In this document: piece after piece, positions 27,184 to 35,969 of the stretch
Layout of the letters: each line of letters starts with the position of its first letter
How positions within the stretch are numbered: position 1 is the stretch's first letter
NCBI RefSeq assembly: GCF_042659465.1
Contig: NZ_JBHSSW010000012.1
Coordinates: forward strand, 186,001 to 250,000
Length of the DNA stretch: 64,000 bases
Direction: 5' to 3'
Source: Ponticaulis profundi
Lineage (GTDB): Bacteria; Pseudomonadota; Alphaproteobacteria; Caulobacterales; Hyphomonadaceae
The notes under the pieces: generated by a model
The model's database searches: none
The model's input: only the letters and a program-made list of their open reading frames with translations
What the model was told of the DNA's origin: nothing
Translations under genes and position numbers: made by a program

Positions 27184-27738
27184 GTGAGTGCCGAAGCGTT
27201 GCCTGAGAAAGATCCGACTGCGCTTCTGCGCGGACTGACCGAGCGACTCTACCGCAAACATGGCGCGCATCTGATTGTCTGGCTCCGCAAACGGTTCGGC
27301 GATGGACCGCCGGAGCCGGAAGACTGCGCACAGGCGGCGTTTGCGAAAATTTCCGGCATGGACAGTTTCGATCATGTCGAGGATCAGCGCGCCTTTCTCT
27401 ACACTGTTGCAGCCAATATTGCTGTCTCCGGCATACGCTCTCAGCGCCGGGCGACGCGCCTCATCGAAGAAAATGTCAGTCATACTGACATTATTTTTGA
27501 AAATCTGACGCCTGAACGCGTCCTCCTAGGCAAGGACAATTTCAAGCAGCTGAAAAAGGCGCTCTCGCAATTGACGGACAGGCAGCGTGAAATCGTGGAA
27601 CGAAGCAGGCTGAAAGGGCAGACCTATGCTCAGATCAGTCAGGAAACCGGTTGGAGTCTGGGGACGATTTCAGCCGAACTGCGGACTGCCATGCTTGTGC
27701 TTGCGAAAATACATGACCCGTCGGGAGGGGACGAATGA
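27184..27738 (+). CDS. ECF RNA polymerase sigma factor, FecI type
   Basis: A 184-residue ECF sigma factor. Region 2 lies at about 15-80 (EDCAQAAFAKI) and region 4 at about 120-172 (LTDRQREIVERSRLKGQTYAQISQETGWSLGT, abbreviated here). The start is the GTG at 27184, with GGAGG eight bases upstream; an in-frame GTG 27 bp earlier lacks a good site. The stop overlaps the FecR gene by 4 bp. With FecR and the STN-domain receptor it forms a cell-surface signalling module. Confidence 0.9.
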   Translation: MSAEALPEKDPTALLRGLTERLYRKHGAHLIVWLRKRFGDGPPEPEDCAQAAFAKISGMDSFDHVEDQRAFLYTVAANIAVSGIRSQRRATRLIEENVSHTDIIFENLTPERVLLGKDNFKQLKKALSQLTDRQREIVERSRLKGQTYAQISQETGWSLGTISAELRTAMLVLAKIHDPSGGDE

Positions 27739-28778
27739 CGCGGGAAATAAGTCGCCGCGAGCTGCTGCCAGTCGGCAGTGATGCTGTGACATCACTGGAT
27801 GAGGAAGCGGCGCTGTGGCTTTCAGAGCTGCACGGAGATGCGTTCAGCGAGGCTGATGAGCAGCGTTTCAGGGCGTGGATTTCGCAATCGGATGCACATG
27901 CGTCATCGCTTGCGAGGCTCGAGCAATCCTGGCGGGACCTCGATCTGTTGCTCGTGGAAAACGCGCTACAGTCGGAAGCTGATGCGGATACCAGATCGAC
28001 CAGCGTGTCCGCGCATGTCGCTAATGACAATAAACCCGCCCGGTTTGGAAAATTGTTGAAATGGGCTGCGCCTCTTGCAGCCGCCTGCGCTGTCATAATT
28101 GGACTTATGATCATCCAGAACGCTCCGGGGTCGGAGCCTGACCGATTTCGGTATGCGAGCGATAAGGGCGAAATAAAGACGGTGGAGCTTGCCGACGGCA
28201 CCCAATTGACATTGGGCGCGCGCACGACAGTGACTGGCAGCTACACCGAAGGTCGCCGCTTTCTCCAGCTCCAGCAAGGGCGCGTCTTTCTGGATGTGGT
28301 CAGGGATGAAGACCGTCCGTTTATTGTCGAGTCCGATAACACCCAGGTCCGGGTTCTTGGCACGACATTTGATGTGGAGCGGGGCCGTGACTGGGTGAAT
28401 GTCGCTTTGGCAAGCGGACGGATTGAAGTTGGTCTGCGCGGCAAAACCGATCGGGAAAACCGCGTCCTGGAGCCGGGGCAGAAAATACGGGTCTTTCGCG
28501 ATGGTCAGCTTGGTGATGTGAGCCGCTTTGATGTCGCCTCTCTGTCCTGGCGCAATGGCAATCTGGAATATCTGAATGCTCGTTTAAGTGATGTTGTCTT
28601 CGAATTGAACCGCTATCGAGACGTCCCGATCCTCCTGGCAGACAGAGATATCGGTGATCTGCGGGTGACGTTTTCCGTTCCGTCCGGAGAAACCGACGTG
28701 TTCCTGAAGGCGGTGGAAGAGACCTTGCCAGTGCGCGCAGTCGAGACCGCGGGGGCTGTTGCGCTTTACAGGAAATGA
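27735..28778 (+). CDS. FecR-type anti-sigma / sigma regulator
   Basis: A 347-residue inner-membrane protein. A cytoplasmic DUF4880 domain (about 18-85) is followed by one transmembrane helix (about 110-132), a periplasmic FecR domain (about 140-250) and a C-terminal STN-like segment (about 275-347). It overlaps the ECF sigma gene by 4 bp. By analogy with FecIRA, it relays a signal from the outer-membrane receptor and controls the sigma factor. Confidence 0.9.
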   Translation: MTREISRRELLPVGSDAVTSLDEEAALWLSELHGDAFSEADEQRFRAWISQSDAHASSLARLEQSWRDLDLLLVENALQSEADADTRSTSVSAHVANDNKPARFGKLLKWAAPLAAACAVIIGLMIIQNAPGSEPDRFRYASDKGEIKTVELADGTQLTLGARTTVTGSYTEGRRFLQLQQGRVFLDVVRDEDRPFIVESDNTQVRVLGTTFDVERGRDWVNVALASGRIEVGLRGKTDRENRVLEPGQKIRVFRDGQLGDVSRFDVASLSWRNGNLEYLNARLSDVVFELNRYRDVPILLADRDIGDLRVTFSVPSGETDVFLKAVEETLPVRAVETAGAVALYRK

Positions 28779-28857
28779 TTTTCAAGAATACAACTATTGA
28801 AGTATAATTTGGTAGATACAAATAGTTTTGTGACATTTATTTAAATATAATGTGTAT

Positions 28858-28906
28858 CAATTGTTTCAATTATTTGAAAGTAAAAAACTGTTCTGTGAAA
28901 CAATTG
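28858..28906. promoter_or_regulatory. Inverted repeats in the AT-rich promoter region of the STN-domain TonB receptor
   Basis: Perfect 11-bp arms CAATTGTTTCA (28858-28868) and TGAAACAATTG (28896-28906) are separated by 27 bp. A third, nested palindrome, TTTCAA-N4-TTGAAA, overlaps the left arm (28864-28879). The 150 bp around them is strikingly AT-rich compared with the flanking genes. This may be an operator array or the ECF promoter region. Confidence 0.45.
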
Positions 28907-29036
28907 TGAAATCATGATTTTCTCCTGAAAATAAACTTGGCTGAAGCGACCAGTTCTCGGAGACCAACTTCGGCGCGTCTGACGGGGCGCTGTCGGAGCT
29001 GGCTTCAAAGCTGTTCTTTTCAGGGGAAAACCTACA

Positions 29037-32000
29037 ATGTCGCAACAAGCCAACGGGCAAATGAAGACCGGTATCACCCGGTCACTGCTTGCTGCCGTAT
29101 CTGTCTTCGCACTCCAGGGGGTGGCGCAAGCCGCAAGTGCACAGGACGCATCTGCTGTTCAGCCGATCTCGCTGAATGGCGGGAATCTGAGTGAAGTCAT
29201 CGTCGAGCTCTCACGTGAGAGCGGCGTGCCTATTTTCGTGTCCGGTGAATTGATCGAGGGCATTAATGTTCCACCCCTGTCAGGTGAGATGTCGGTCCGC
29301 ACCGCGCTGGAAAGCCTGACACTCGGTCAGGAACTGGAGATTTCCGAGAATGAAAGCGGTGCGCTGATCATAAAGTCAGTGAATGCTCCGAAAGAGATTT
29401 CACAAAGCGAGGCCTCGATCTCCACGTCTTTGTCCGGCCAGGTGACGGCTGCAGGCACGATGGGGTATCTGGAAGGCGCGCTCGTTGAAATTCCTTCGCT
29501 GAACCGTTCGGCAGAGACCGACCGCGAAGGCCGCTTTATCATCCGCAATCTGCCTACAGGCACGTTTGACGTGCTGATCACGTATCAGGGCAAGCGTGAT
29601 TTCTCGAGCACTGTGAAAGTCGCGGACGGCAAGTCCAAGACGTTGAGCGTGGCCATGCTGCCATTGTCGGCCGATGACGATGTCGGTGTCATGGACAAGG
29701 TGATTGTAACCGCGTCCCCGATTGCAGATTCAGAAGCTGCTGCCTATTCGCGCCAGAAAGCCTCAGACAACCTCGTCAACATTATTGCATCCGACACGAT
29801 TGGTCGCTTTCCTGACCAGAACGTCGCTGCGGCACTGTCTCGCGTGCCGGGTGTTTCCGTCGAGCGTGACCAGGGCCAGGCGCGTTACATCAACCTGCGT
29901 GGTGCGCCGACGAAATGGACAACCCTGTCTTTCAACGGATTGAACATTGTTTCGCCGAGTGGACGTACGCCGCGCTTTGATACGGTTCCGAATGCGATTG
30001 TGTCATCGATTGAAACAACGAAGGCGACGACAGCGGACATGCCTGCGGAGTCGATCGCCGGTAACGTCAACATCATCACGAGAAGTCCGTTCGACCATAA
30101 CGGTCTGATGATTTCCGGTCAGGTTGCCGGTGGCTATATGGAACTCGGCGGCGGTGGAGAGCAGGATCTGAACCTCGCGATCTCCAATACCTTCAACAAT
30201 GACACGATGGGCTTTGTGGTTTCTGCCGCGCATTATGAGCGCGATCAGGTGACCGACAATATCGAAAACCGTTTTGAACAGGCGAGCGAAGCGCGTGGCA
30301 CGCCCGGTGAAGATATCATTTGGGCCAGTCAGTATGATTATCGTCTCTATCGCCTGAATCGCCAGAACAGAGCATATTCTGGCCGCTTCGACTGGCGTCC
30401 GAATGCCGATCACGAGCTCTTCGTTTCATCCATTTACACCGAGTTCCGTGACCATGAGCAGCGCCATTTGCTGCGATTTGACCTGGATGATTCCGAATCG
30501 TGTTATGCGCAGGTCTCATGCGGCAACACGTTTGAAGAAGGTATTGTTTATGGCGTCGAAGGTGACGGCCAGTTCAATACCGGCCTCAGCATTCAGAGCA
30601 TTCTGACGAATACACTCGGCGGTGATCACTTCATCAAGGGCTGGGATGTCAGCTGGCGCCTCAATCAAACCAGCGCAAATGATGAAGGTTTCGCGTATTC
30701 TCAGTACGCGTTTACCAGCGATAGCAGTCTCGAGAGCCGTTTCACGGTCGAGTATGACTACACCGACCCTGACTATCCGATCTTCACCATGTTCGATACG
30801 ATTGATAACGGGGACGGCACGTATTCTGCAGGACAGCAGCTCGATTTCTATGACGTTGAACGCCTGAAGTTTGATCGTGTGACCGAGTATCACAATCTGG
30901 ATATGACGCAGTCCTGGGGCGGTCGTATCGACCTTGAACGCGACATTTCCGTCTATGATCTGCCGGTCACGGTGAAGTTTGGCGGCTCCTATGACACCCG
31001 TCTGAAGAAAGTCAAAGAGGACCGTACGCAGGTCTCTCCGGATACGCTCGAGGCGGCTGGTCTCAGTCAATTCAATGCGACCGAGATCATGTCTGACGAG
31101 TTGATGTTCGGTGAATTCCCTAGCGGCTGGGACGGATATCTTTACGACCATGACAAGGCGGCGCGTGTGCTGCGCACAGCGCTTGCGCAAGGTGCTGGTG
31201 AATATCAGAGCGACCGTTTCCTTGAAAACTACTATCGCGTTCAGGAAGATATCGCAGCGCTGTATGCGATGGCGACGGTTGATTTCGACTGGGGTAACAT
31301 CGTTGCCGGTCTACGCGTAGAGCGTTCCGAAAACGAAGGTGAAGCCTATGGCGTCGAGGATGACGAGTTCGTTCTGCTGGATGCCGGTGATAGCCACACA
31401 GGCTATTTCCCATCCATTCACATCAACTACGACATCACTGAAGATCAGAAGTTCCGTCTGTCCTTTAACTCTGGTCTGGCGCGCGCCGACTTCGATACCC
31501 GGGCACCAAACTTTGAGATCAATGATGAGGATCAGGAGATTTCCGGCGGCAACCCATTCGTCAAACCAGAACTCGCCTATGGTGTGGACGCTTATTACGA
31601 GTGGTATCTGAAGCCGGTTGGTATTCTGTCTGCCGGTGCTTTCTTCAAGTACATCAAAGATCCGATCGTTTCCATGAATACGCGGTTTGGCTCTAATCAG
31701 CTGAACACACCGCTCTACAATCGTGCCGACTACATGTTCGACACCGATGCGAATGGTGACAAGGGGCAGTATTACGGTCTCGAATTTGTCTATGCCCAGA
31801 AGTTCGACTTCCTGCCGGATTACGGTCTGCCGGAATGGACGGATGGTTTTGGTTTCAATGGAAACCTGACAATCGCCGATTCTGAAATCACATTGGGTGA
31901 TGGCCGTACGGCGCCAATGACGAGTTCGTCTGATTATAACTACAACACGTCCGTTTACTGGGAGAAATACGGTATTTCTGCTCGGGTGAACTGGCAGTGG

Positions 32001-32237
32001 CGTACCGAGTGGTTGAACTCCTACGGCAGTTCCGAGGAATTTGACCGTTACTGGGATGGCCTGGGTCGTCTCTCCTTCGGCGCGCGCTATCAGGCGAATG
32101 ACAATCTCGAATTCTACTTTGATGCAAAGAACCTGACCGATCAGGTTGGCCGTCGCTATCGCGGCAATGACAGCCGCGTCTACGAGATTGAGGGCTTTGG
32201 TCGCACCTATATGGCAGGTCTGCGGTTCAATTTCTAA
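29037..32237 (+). CDS. STN-domain TonB-dependent receptor, FecA-type signal transducer
   Basis: A 1066-residue outer-membrane receptor. The signal peptide (about 1-38, ending AQA) is followed by an STN signalling domain (about 42-112), a carboxypeptidase-regulatory-like beta domain (about 132-212), a plug (about 222-345, with IRGAPTKW-like and NVNIITRSPFD segments) and a long barrel ending in LRFNF. The STN domain contacts FecR in the periplasm, so ligand uptake should switch on the upstream sigma factor. It resembles the large Xanthomonas/Caulobacter receptors for sugars and other organics. Its context with a secreted phosphoesterase suggests phosphorylated ligands; this is inference. Confidence 0.94.
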   Translation: MSQQANGQMKTGITRSLLAAVSVFALQGVAQAASAQDASAVQPISLNGGNLSEVIVELSRESGVPIFVSGELIEGINVPPLSGEMSVRTALESLTLGQELEISENESGALIIKSVNAPKEISQSEASISTSLSGQVTAAGTMGYLEGALVEIPSLNRSAETDREGRFIIRNLPTGTFDVLITYQGKRDFSSTVKVADGKSKTLSVAMLPLSADDDVGVMDKVIVTASPIADSEAAAYSRQKASDNLVNIIASDTIGRFPDQNVAAALSRVPGVSVERDQGQARYINLRGAPTKWTTLSFNGLNIVSPSGRTPRFDTVPNAIVSSIETTKATTADMPAESIAGNVNIITRSPFDHNGLMISGQVAGGYMELGGGGEQDLNLAISNTFNNDTMGFVVSAAHYERDQVTDNIENRFEQASEARGTPGEDIIWASQYDYRLYRLNRQNRAYSGRFDWRPNADHELFVSSIYTEFRDHEQRHLLRFDLDDSESCYAQVSCGNTFEEGIVYGVEGDGQFNTGLSIQSILTNTLGGDHFIKGWDVSWRLNQTSANDEGFAYSQYAFTSDSSLESRFTVEYDYTDPDYPIFTMFDTIDNGDGTYSAGQQLDFYDVERLKFDRVTEYHNLDMTQSWGGRIDLERDISVYDLPVTVKFGGSYDTRLKKVKEDRTQVSPDTLEAAGLSQFNATEIMSDELMFGEFPSGWDGYLYDHDKAARVLRTALAQGAGEYQSDRFLENYYRVQEDIAALYAMATVDFDWGNIVAGLRVERSENEGEAYGVEDDEFVLLDAGDSHTGYFPSIHINYDITEDQKFRLSFNSGLARADFDTRAPNFEINDEDQEISGGNPFVKPELAYGVDAYYEWYLKPVGILSAGAFFKYIKDPIVSMNTRFGSNQLNTPLYNRADYMFDTDANGDKGQYYGLEFVYAQKFDFLPDYGLPEWTDGFGFNGNLTIADSEITLGDGRTAPMTSSSDYNYNTSVYWEKYGISARVNWQWRTEWLNSYGSSEEFDRYWDGLGRLSFGARYQANDNLEFYFDAKNLTDQVGRRYRGNDSRVYEIEGFGRTYMAGLRFNF

Positions 32238-32257
32238 CGGCCTCAAATGACCTTTCC

Positions 32258-32294
32258 ATCCGGGGCAGAATGGCTGCCCCGGATGCTTTTTTTT
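32258..32294 (+). terminator. Intrinsic terminator after the STN-domain TonB receptor
   Basis: A perfect 11-bp stem (ATCCGGGGCAG / CTGCCCCGGAT) with a 5-nt loop, then GC and eight T. It ends 12 bp before the start of the phosphoesterase gene, which would therefore depend on readthrough or its own start. Confidence 0.92.
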
Positions 32295-32306
32295 CAGACA
32301 ATCCGG

Positions 32307-33770
32307 ATGAACAGAATGATGAAGCATTTGCTGCTCTCACTATGCTGCCTTGGTGCGAGCCTTGCGCCGCAAGCCTATGCACATGGCGAACACGACCATG
32401 ACGAAAAACCCCTGACGCCGCCCTGGCAGGACGCCTCGAGCTGGCCTGACCGCATCGTCACCACGATCCCGGAAGCGCCGCAGACAAGCTTTGCTGTGAC
32501 CTGGCGAACGGATGATGATGTGAGCTCTGCTGTGGCTCAGATCGTCGAAGCAACCGATGCGGCGCGCTTCGATGCGGGCGCAGAAATTGTGCTGGGTGAG
32601 ACCGAAGCGCTCGATCTGGTGGATGTGCCGATTGCGCAGGAAATCTGGAAAGCGGACTGGAATGAAGGTCTGGCGCCGGTTCACTATCACTCTGTCATCT
32701 TTCGCGATCTGAAGCCGGACACGGTCTATGCCTATCGTGTGCGCGGTGGTGAGGGGAACTGGAGTGAGTGGTTCCAGATCCGCACAGCGGCAGAAGACGG
32801 CCCTGTGAAGTTCATCTATGTCGGGGACGCGCAGAACGGTGTTCTGTCACACTGGTCGCGCCTGATCCGCGCCGCATATTCGACAGCGCCGGACTCCCGC
32901 TTCATTCTGCATGCGGGAGACCTCGTCAATAATGGCGCGCGTGACATTGAATGGGCGAGCTGGTTCAAGGCTGTCGGCTTTATTCATGGCATGCTGCCAG
33001 CCATTCCGGTGGCGGGAAATCATGAATACCGCCGCTACAAGCTGAATGGTGAAGAATCTGACCGGCTGTTGTCCATGATGTGGCGGCCGCAATTCACCCT
33101 GCCGGAAGCACCTGGTCTGCCAGATGATCTGCAGGAAGCGGCTTATGACATTCGCTATTCTGACGACATTCACATCTTCATTCTGTCGACACAGAACGAG
33201 AAAATACAGGCGCAGGCGGACTGGCTGGACGAACAGCTGGCACGCAGTGATGCGAAGTGGAAAATCCTGTCCATGCACCACCCGATTTTCTCTTCAGGCA
33301 GTGACCGGGATACGCCTGAGCTTCGCGACGTTCTGTTGCCTGTGATCCAGAAACATAAGGTCGATCTGGTTCTGCAGGGCCATGATCACACATATGCGCG
33401 CGGCGCGATGAGCCAGACGCCGGAGCGGATCAGCTATACTGATGCTGGCGGCGATGTGGACATCATGTTCGTGAACTCTGTGTCCGGTCCGAAGCAGTAT
33501 GACTTCAAGGACACTGGCTGGGATGACTATGCCGACACGGGCGTCCAGCTACAGCGCAGGGCGGAGAACACGCAGTTCTTCCAGATCATCACGATTGATG
33601 GCGATACGCTGACCTATGAAGCCCGCACGGCGCTGAACAATCTCTATGATGACTTCGTCATGACCAAGGGTGAAGACGGCAACAAGACGATCACGCGCGG
33701 CGCTCAGTCGACCATGGATGAACGCATGTTCGATTCAAGCGAGCCATATGTGAAGGGCGGCCTCGACTAA
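32307..33770 (+). CDS. Secreted purple acid phosphatase-like metallophosphoesterase
   Basis: A 487-residue protein with a signal peptide (about 1-25, ending AYA), then a His/Asp-rich mature N-terminus, a fibronectin-like purple-acid-phosphatase N domain (about 45-150) and a calcineurin-like domain. Catalytic motifs are in order: GDAQ, HAGDLVNNG, AGNHEY, SMHHPIFS and GHDHTYARG. It should hydrolyse phosphomonoesters in the periplasm or outside. The start is uncertain (ATG at 32307, 32316 or 32319); readings starting further upstream would lie inside the terminator. It is probably functionally linked to the FecI/FecR/TonB locus. Confidence 0.88.
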   Translation: MNRMMKHLLLSLCCLGASLAPQAYAHGEHDHDEKPLTPPWQDASSWPDRIVTTIPEAPQTSFAVTWRTDDDVSSAVAQIVEATDAARFDAGAEIVLGETEALDLVDVPIAQEIWKADWNEGLAPVHYHSVIFRDLKPDTVYAYRVRGGEGNWSEWFQIRTAAEDGPVKFIYVGDAQNGVLSHWSRLIRAAYSTAPDSRFILHAGDLVNNGARDIEWASWFKAVGFIHGMLPAIPVAGNHEYRRYKLNGEESDRLLSMMWRPQFTLPEAPGLPDDLQEAAYDIRYSDDIHIFILSTQNEKIQAQADWLDEQLARSDAKWKILSMHHPIFSSGSDRDTPELRDVLLPVIQKHKVDLVLQGHDHTYARGAMSQTPERISYTDAGGDVDIMFVNSVSGPKQYDFKDTGWDDYADTGVQLQRRAENTQFFQIITIDGDTLTYEARTALNNLYDDFVMTKGEDGNKTITRGAQSTMDERMFDSSEPYVKGGLD

Positions 33771-33790
33771 GGCGTACCGCCAACCTGTTT

Positions 33791-33863
33791 CGCCGCCTTC
33801 GCGCGAACCCATCCAGCTGCATGCAGGTTGCTTACCCCTCCCTGCATGCGAGCGGAGGCGGCG
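33791..33863. terminator. Nested inverted repeats between convergent genes
   Basis: An outer pair, CGCCGCC (33791-33797) and GGCGGCG (33857-33863), encloses a perfect 9-bp pair, GCATGCAGG (33819-33827) and CCTGCATGC (33841-33849). It lies between the convergent phosphoesterase and VOC genes and probably ends both transcripts, but it lacks a U-tract. Confidence 0.45.
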
Positions 33864-33872
33864 ATCCCTCTT

Positions 33873-34595
33873 CTAAAGGAGCATCTGCACGCCGCAGAAC
33901 TCAAAGCCGCGCGCGTCGATCTCGCAGCCTTGCTCGCTGGCACGTTTGAGGATGCTGGCTTTGTCCGGCAGGTCGAGATGATAGGCTGTGATGCCGGTTG
34001 TCTCTCCATGCTGGAAACAGACCGGTCCGTCTTCGGTATCAAAGCAATTGCGCGCGTCATCATAATCTGCGCCGAGGGCGGTAGCCCATGTCTTACCGAG
34101 TGCGACCGGGTCTGGCGCACTGAGCGTGATGCCACATACGCCGCCGACTGCGCTGCGCTGGTCCCAGTCCGGTCCACCCCAGCGCCAGGCCGATGCCGGG
34201 CGGGGTTCATCGATGGAGACAATCGCGCCGCCAATATCTGCCGGGTGAATATGGCTGGCGGAGATGTCATCAAGATCAATATCCCAGACGCGGCGCAGCT
34301 TTTGCGCATCCAGCCGGGCGCGTGAGGCCTGAATGTCAGGGACCTGGAAGATGGCCATATAGCCGCCTTCGCCATTACGGTCGAGAAAGCGTCTGGCGGG
34401 TGCTTCCGGTGTGGTGGGAACAACGATTTCGATGAATTGGTCGCCGAGCGCGTAGACCTCATTCACCAGTCCGAATTCGGCGACGCCCGGGTCCGGAAAG
34501 GGCGTCTGAAGCCCTAAAATCGCAGTCAGTTCGGAAAAACGTTCCGTGCTTTCGCACGCAAAGACGATCTGTCGGATCCGCAATCCGCTTGTCAT
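33873..34595 (-). CDS. VOC (glyoxalase/dioxygenase superfamily) protein
   Basis: A 240-residue protein with two vicinal-oxygen-chelate-like halves (about 6-120 and 150-235). The first half has the HIHPADIGGAIVSID stretch, with histidines of the type that bind metal in this fold. A GGGAGG site lies five bases before the ATG. No closer family could be named. It may be a glyoxalase-like enzyme, but substrate and pathway are unknown. Confidence 0.7.
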   Translation of the reverse strand: MTSGLRIRQIVFACESTERFSELTAILGLQTPFPDPGVAEFGLVNEVYALGDQFIEIVVPTTPEAPARRFLDRNGEGGYMAIFQVPDIQASRARLDAQKLRRVWDIDLDDISASHIHPADIGGAIVSIDEPRPASAWRWGGPDWDQRSAVGGVCGITLSAPDPVALGKTWATALGADYDDARNCFDTEDGPVCFQHGETTGITAYHLDLPDKASILKRASEQGCEIDARGFEFCGVQMLL

Positions 34596-34674
34596 TCATG
34601 CCTCCCAGCTTTTTTTGTTTTTCTTTGCAGAATGCCGGAGGAATGTGCGCACGTCGACCTATAAAACGTCGTGT

Positions 34675-35802
34675 TTATTCCGCTGCGGTTGCTTCGGTCT
34701 CACGCGCGTCGCGCATGGCTTCAGCCTTTTTCTCGACCAGTTCGACAATGTGCTCGATCATGTCAGCGTTCGAGACATTATGATCGGCCTTGCCGGAGAC
34801 GAACATCTTGCCGGATTCCTTGCCGCCCCCGGTAAAGCCGAGGTCAGTCAGGGCCGCTTCGCCCGGTCCGTTGACGACACAGCCAATGATGGAGAGCGAG
34901 ATCGGCTCTGCAATATGGGCGAGGCGATCTTCGAGTGTTTCAACCGTTTTGATGACGTCGAAGCCCTGCCGCGCGCAGCTTGGGCAGGCAATGATGTTCA
35001 CACCGCGTGTGCGCAGACCAAGGCTTTTCAGCATGTCAAAGCCGACTTTGACTTCTTCGACCGGATCGGCGGACAGGGAGACACGGATGGTATCACCAAT
35101 GCCCATCCAGAGGAGATTGCCCATGCCGATAGAGGATTTCACGGTGCCGGTGCGCAGGCCGCCTGCCTCTGTAATACCCAGATGAAGCGGGGCATCGGTT
35201 GCTTCAGCCAGTTGCTGATAGGCCGCGACGGTGAGGAACATGTCTGAGGCTTTGACCGAGATCTTGTAGTCGTGAAAGTCCAGATCATCGAGAATTCTGG
35301 CATGGTCGAGCGCGCTTTCGACCATGGCATCGGGGCAGGGCTCGCCGTACTTCTCCAACAGATGGCGTTCGAGCGATCCACCGTTCACGCCGATGCGGAT
35401 GGAGCAGCCATTATTGCGTGCAGCAGAAACGACTTCCTTCACGCGGGCCTGATTGCCGATATTGCCGGGATTGATGCGCAGGCAAGCTGCGCCAGCCTCG
35501 GCCGCTTCAATGCCGCGCTTATAGTGGAAGTGAATATCCGCCACGATCGGCACCGGGCTTTCGCGGCAGATTTGCGGCATGGCGGCTGTGGCGTCTTCGG
35601 TCGGGCAGGACACGCGGACAATATCTACGCCAGCGTCGGCGGCGCGATGAATCTGGTCCAGCGTTGCGGCGGCATCTTCCGTCGGTGTGTTGGTCATGGT
35701 CTGGACAGCGATTGGCGCATCCCCGCCAACCGGCACATTGCCGACGAAAATCTGGCGGGATTTGCGGCGCTCAATATGTCGCCAGGGGCGTATGGCCTGC
35801 AT
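34675..35802 (-). CDS. ispG: 4-hydroxy-3-methylbut-2-en-1-yl diphosphate synthase (flavodoxin)
   Basis: IspG (GcpE), 375 residues. The TIM-barrel half has VQTMTNTPT near 34 and the ADIHFHY motif near 88. The C-terminal half has the [4Fe-4S] ligands Cys273 and Cys276 in CPSC, Cys308 in GCVVNGPGE, and Glu315. It is a step of the non-mevalonate isoprenoid pathway. It is divergent from the aminotransferase gene. Confidence 0.97.
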   Translation of the reverse strand: MQAIRPWRHIERRKSRQIFVGNVPVGGDAPIAVQTMTNTPTEDAAATLDQIHRAADAGVDIVRVSCPTEDATAAMPQICRESPVPIVADIHFHYKRGIEAAEAGAACLRINPGNIGNQARVKEVVSAARNNGCSIRIGVNGGSLERHLLEKYGEPCPDAMVESALDHARILDDLDFHDYKISVKASDMFLTVAAYQQLAEATDAPLHLGITEAGGLRTGTVKSSIGMGNLLWMGIGDTIRVSLSADPVEEVKVGFDMLKSLGLRTRGVNIIACPSCARQGFDVIKTVETLEDRLAHIAEPISLSIIGCVVNGPGEAALTDLGFTGGGKESGKMFVSGKADHNVSNADMIEHIVELVEKKAEAMRDARETEATAAE

Positions 35803-35969
35803 GAGAGACGTCCTTTTGCCGTTGGCTCATACATGGTCCGGTAATCCTGTCAGGTAAAGGGCGATTTATGGGCAGGACTGCAGGTTTCTGCTGCCAGTAA
35901 GCCATTCTGCTTCATTGCAGGGGATGGGAGATGCTTTTAGGGAGGAGAGAAGCAGACAAGAGGCAGGTT

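Noticed and set aside
28841..29077. A 78-residue frame opposite the STN receptor promoter
   Set aside because: It lies in the AT-rich promoter region and overlaps the receptor start; no supporting features.
32247..32306. An earlier in-frame start for the phosphatase
   Set aside because: It would place the coding start inside an intrinsic terminator stem, and the protein then lacks a proper signal peptide start.
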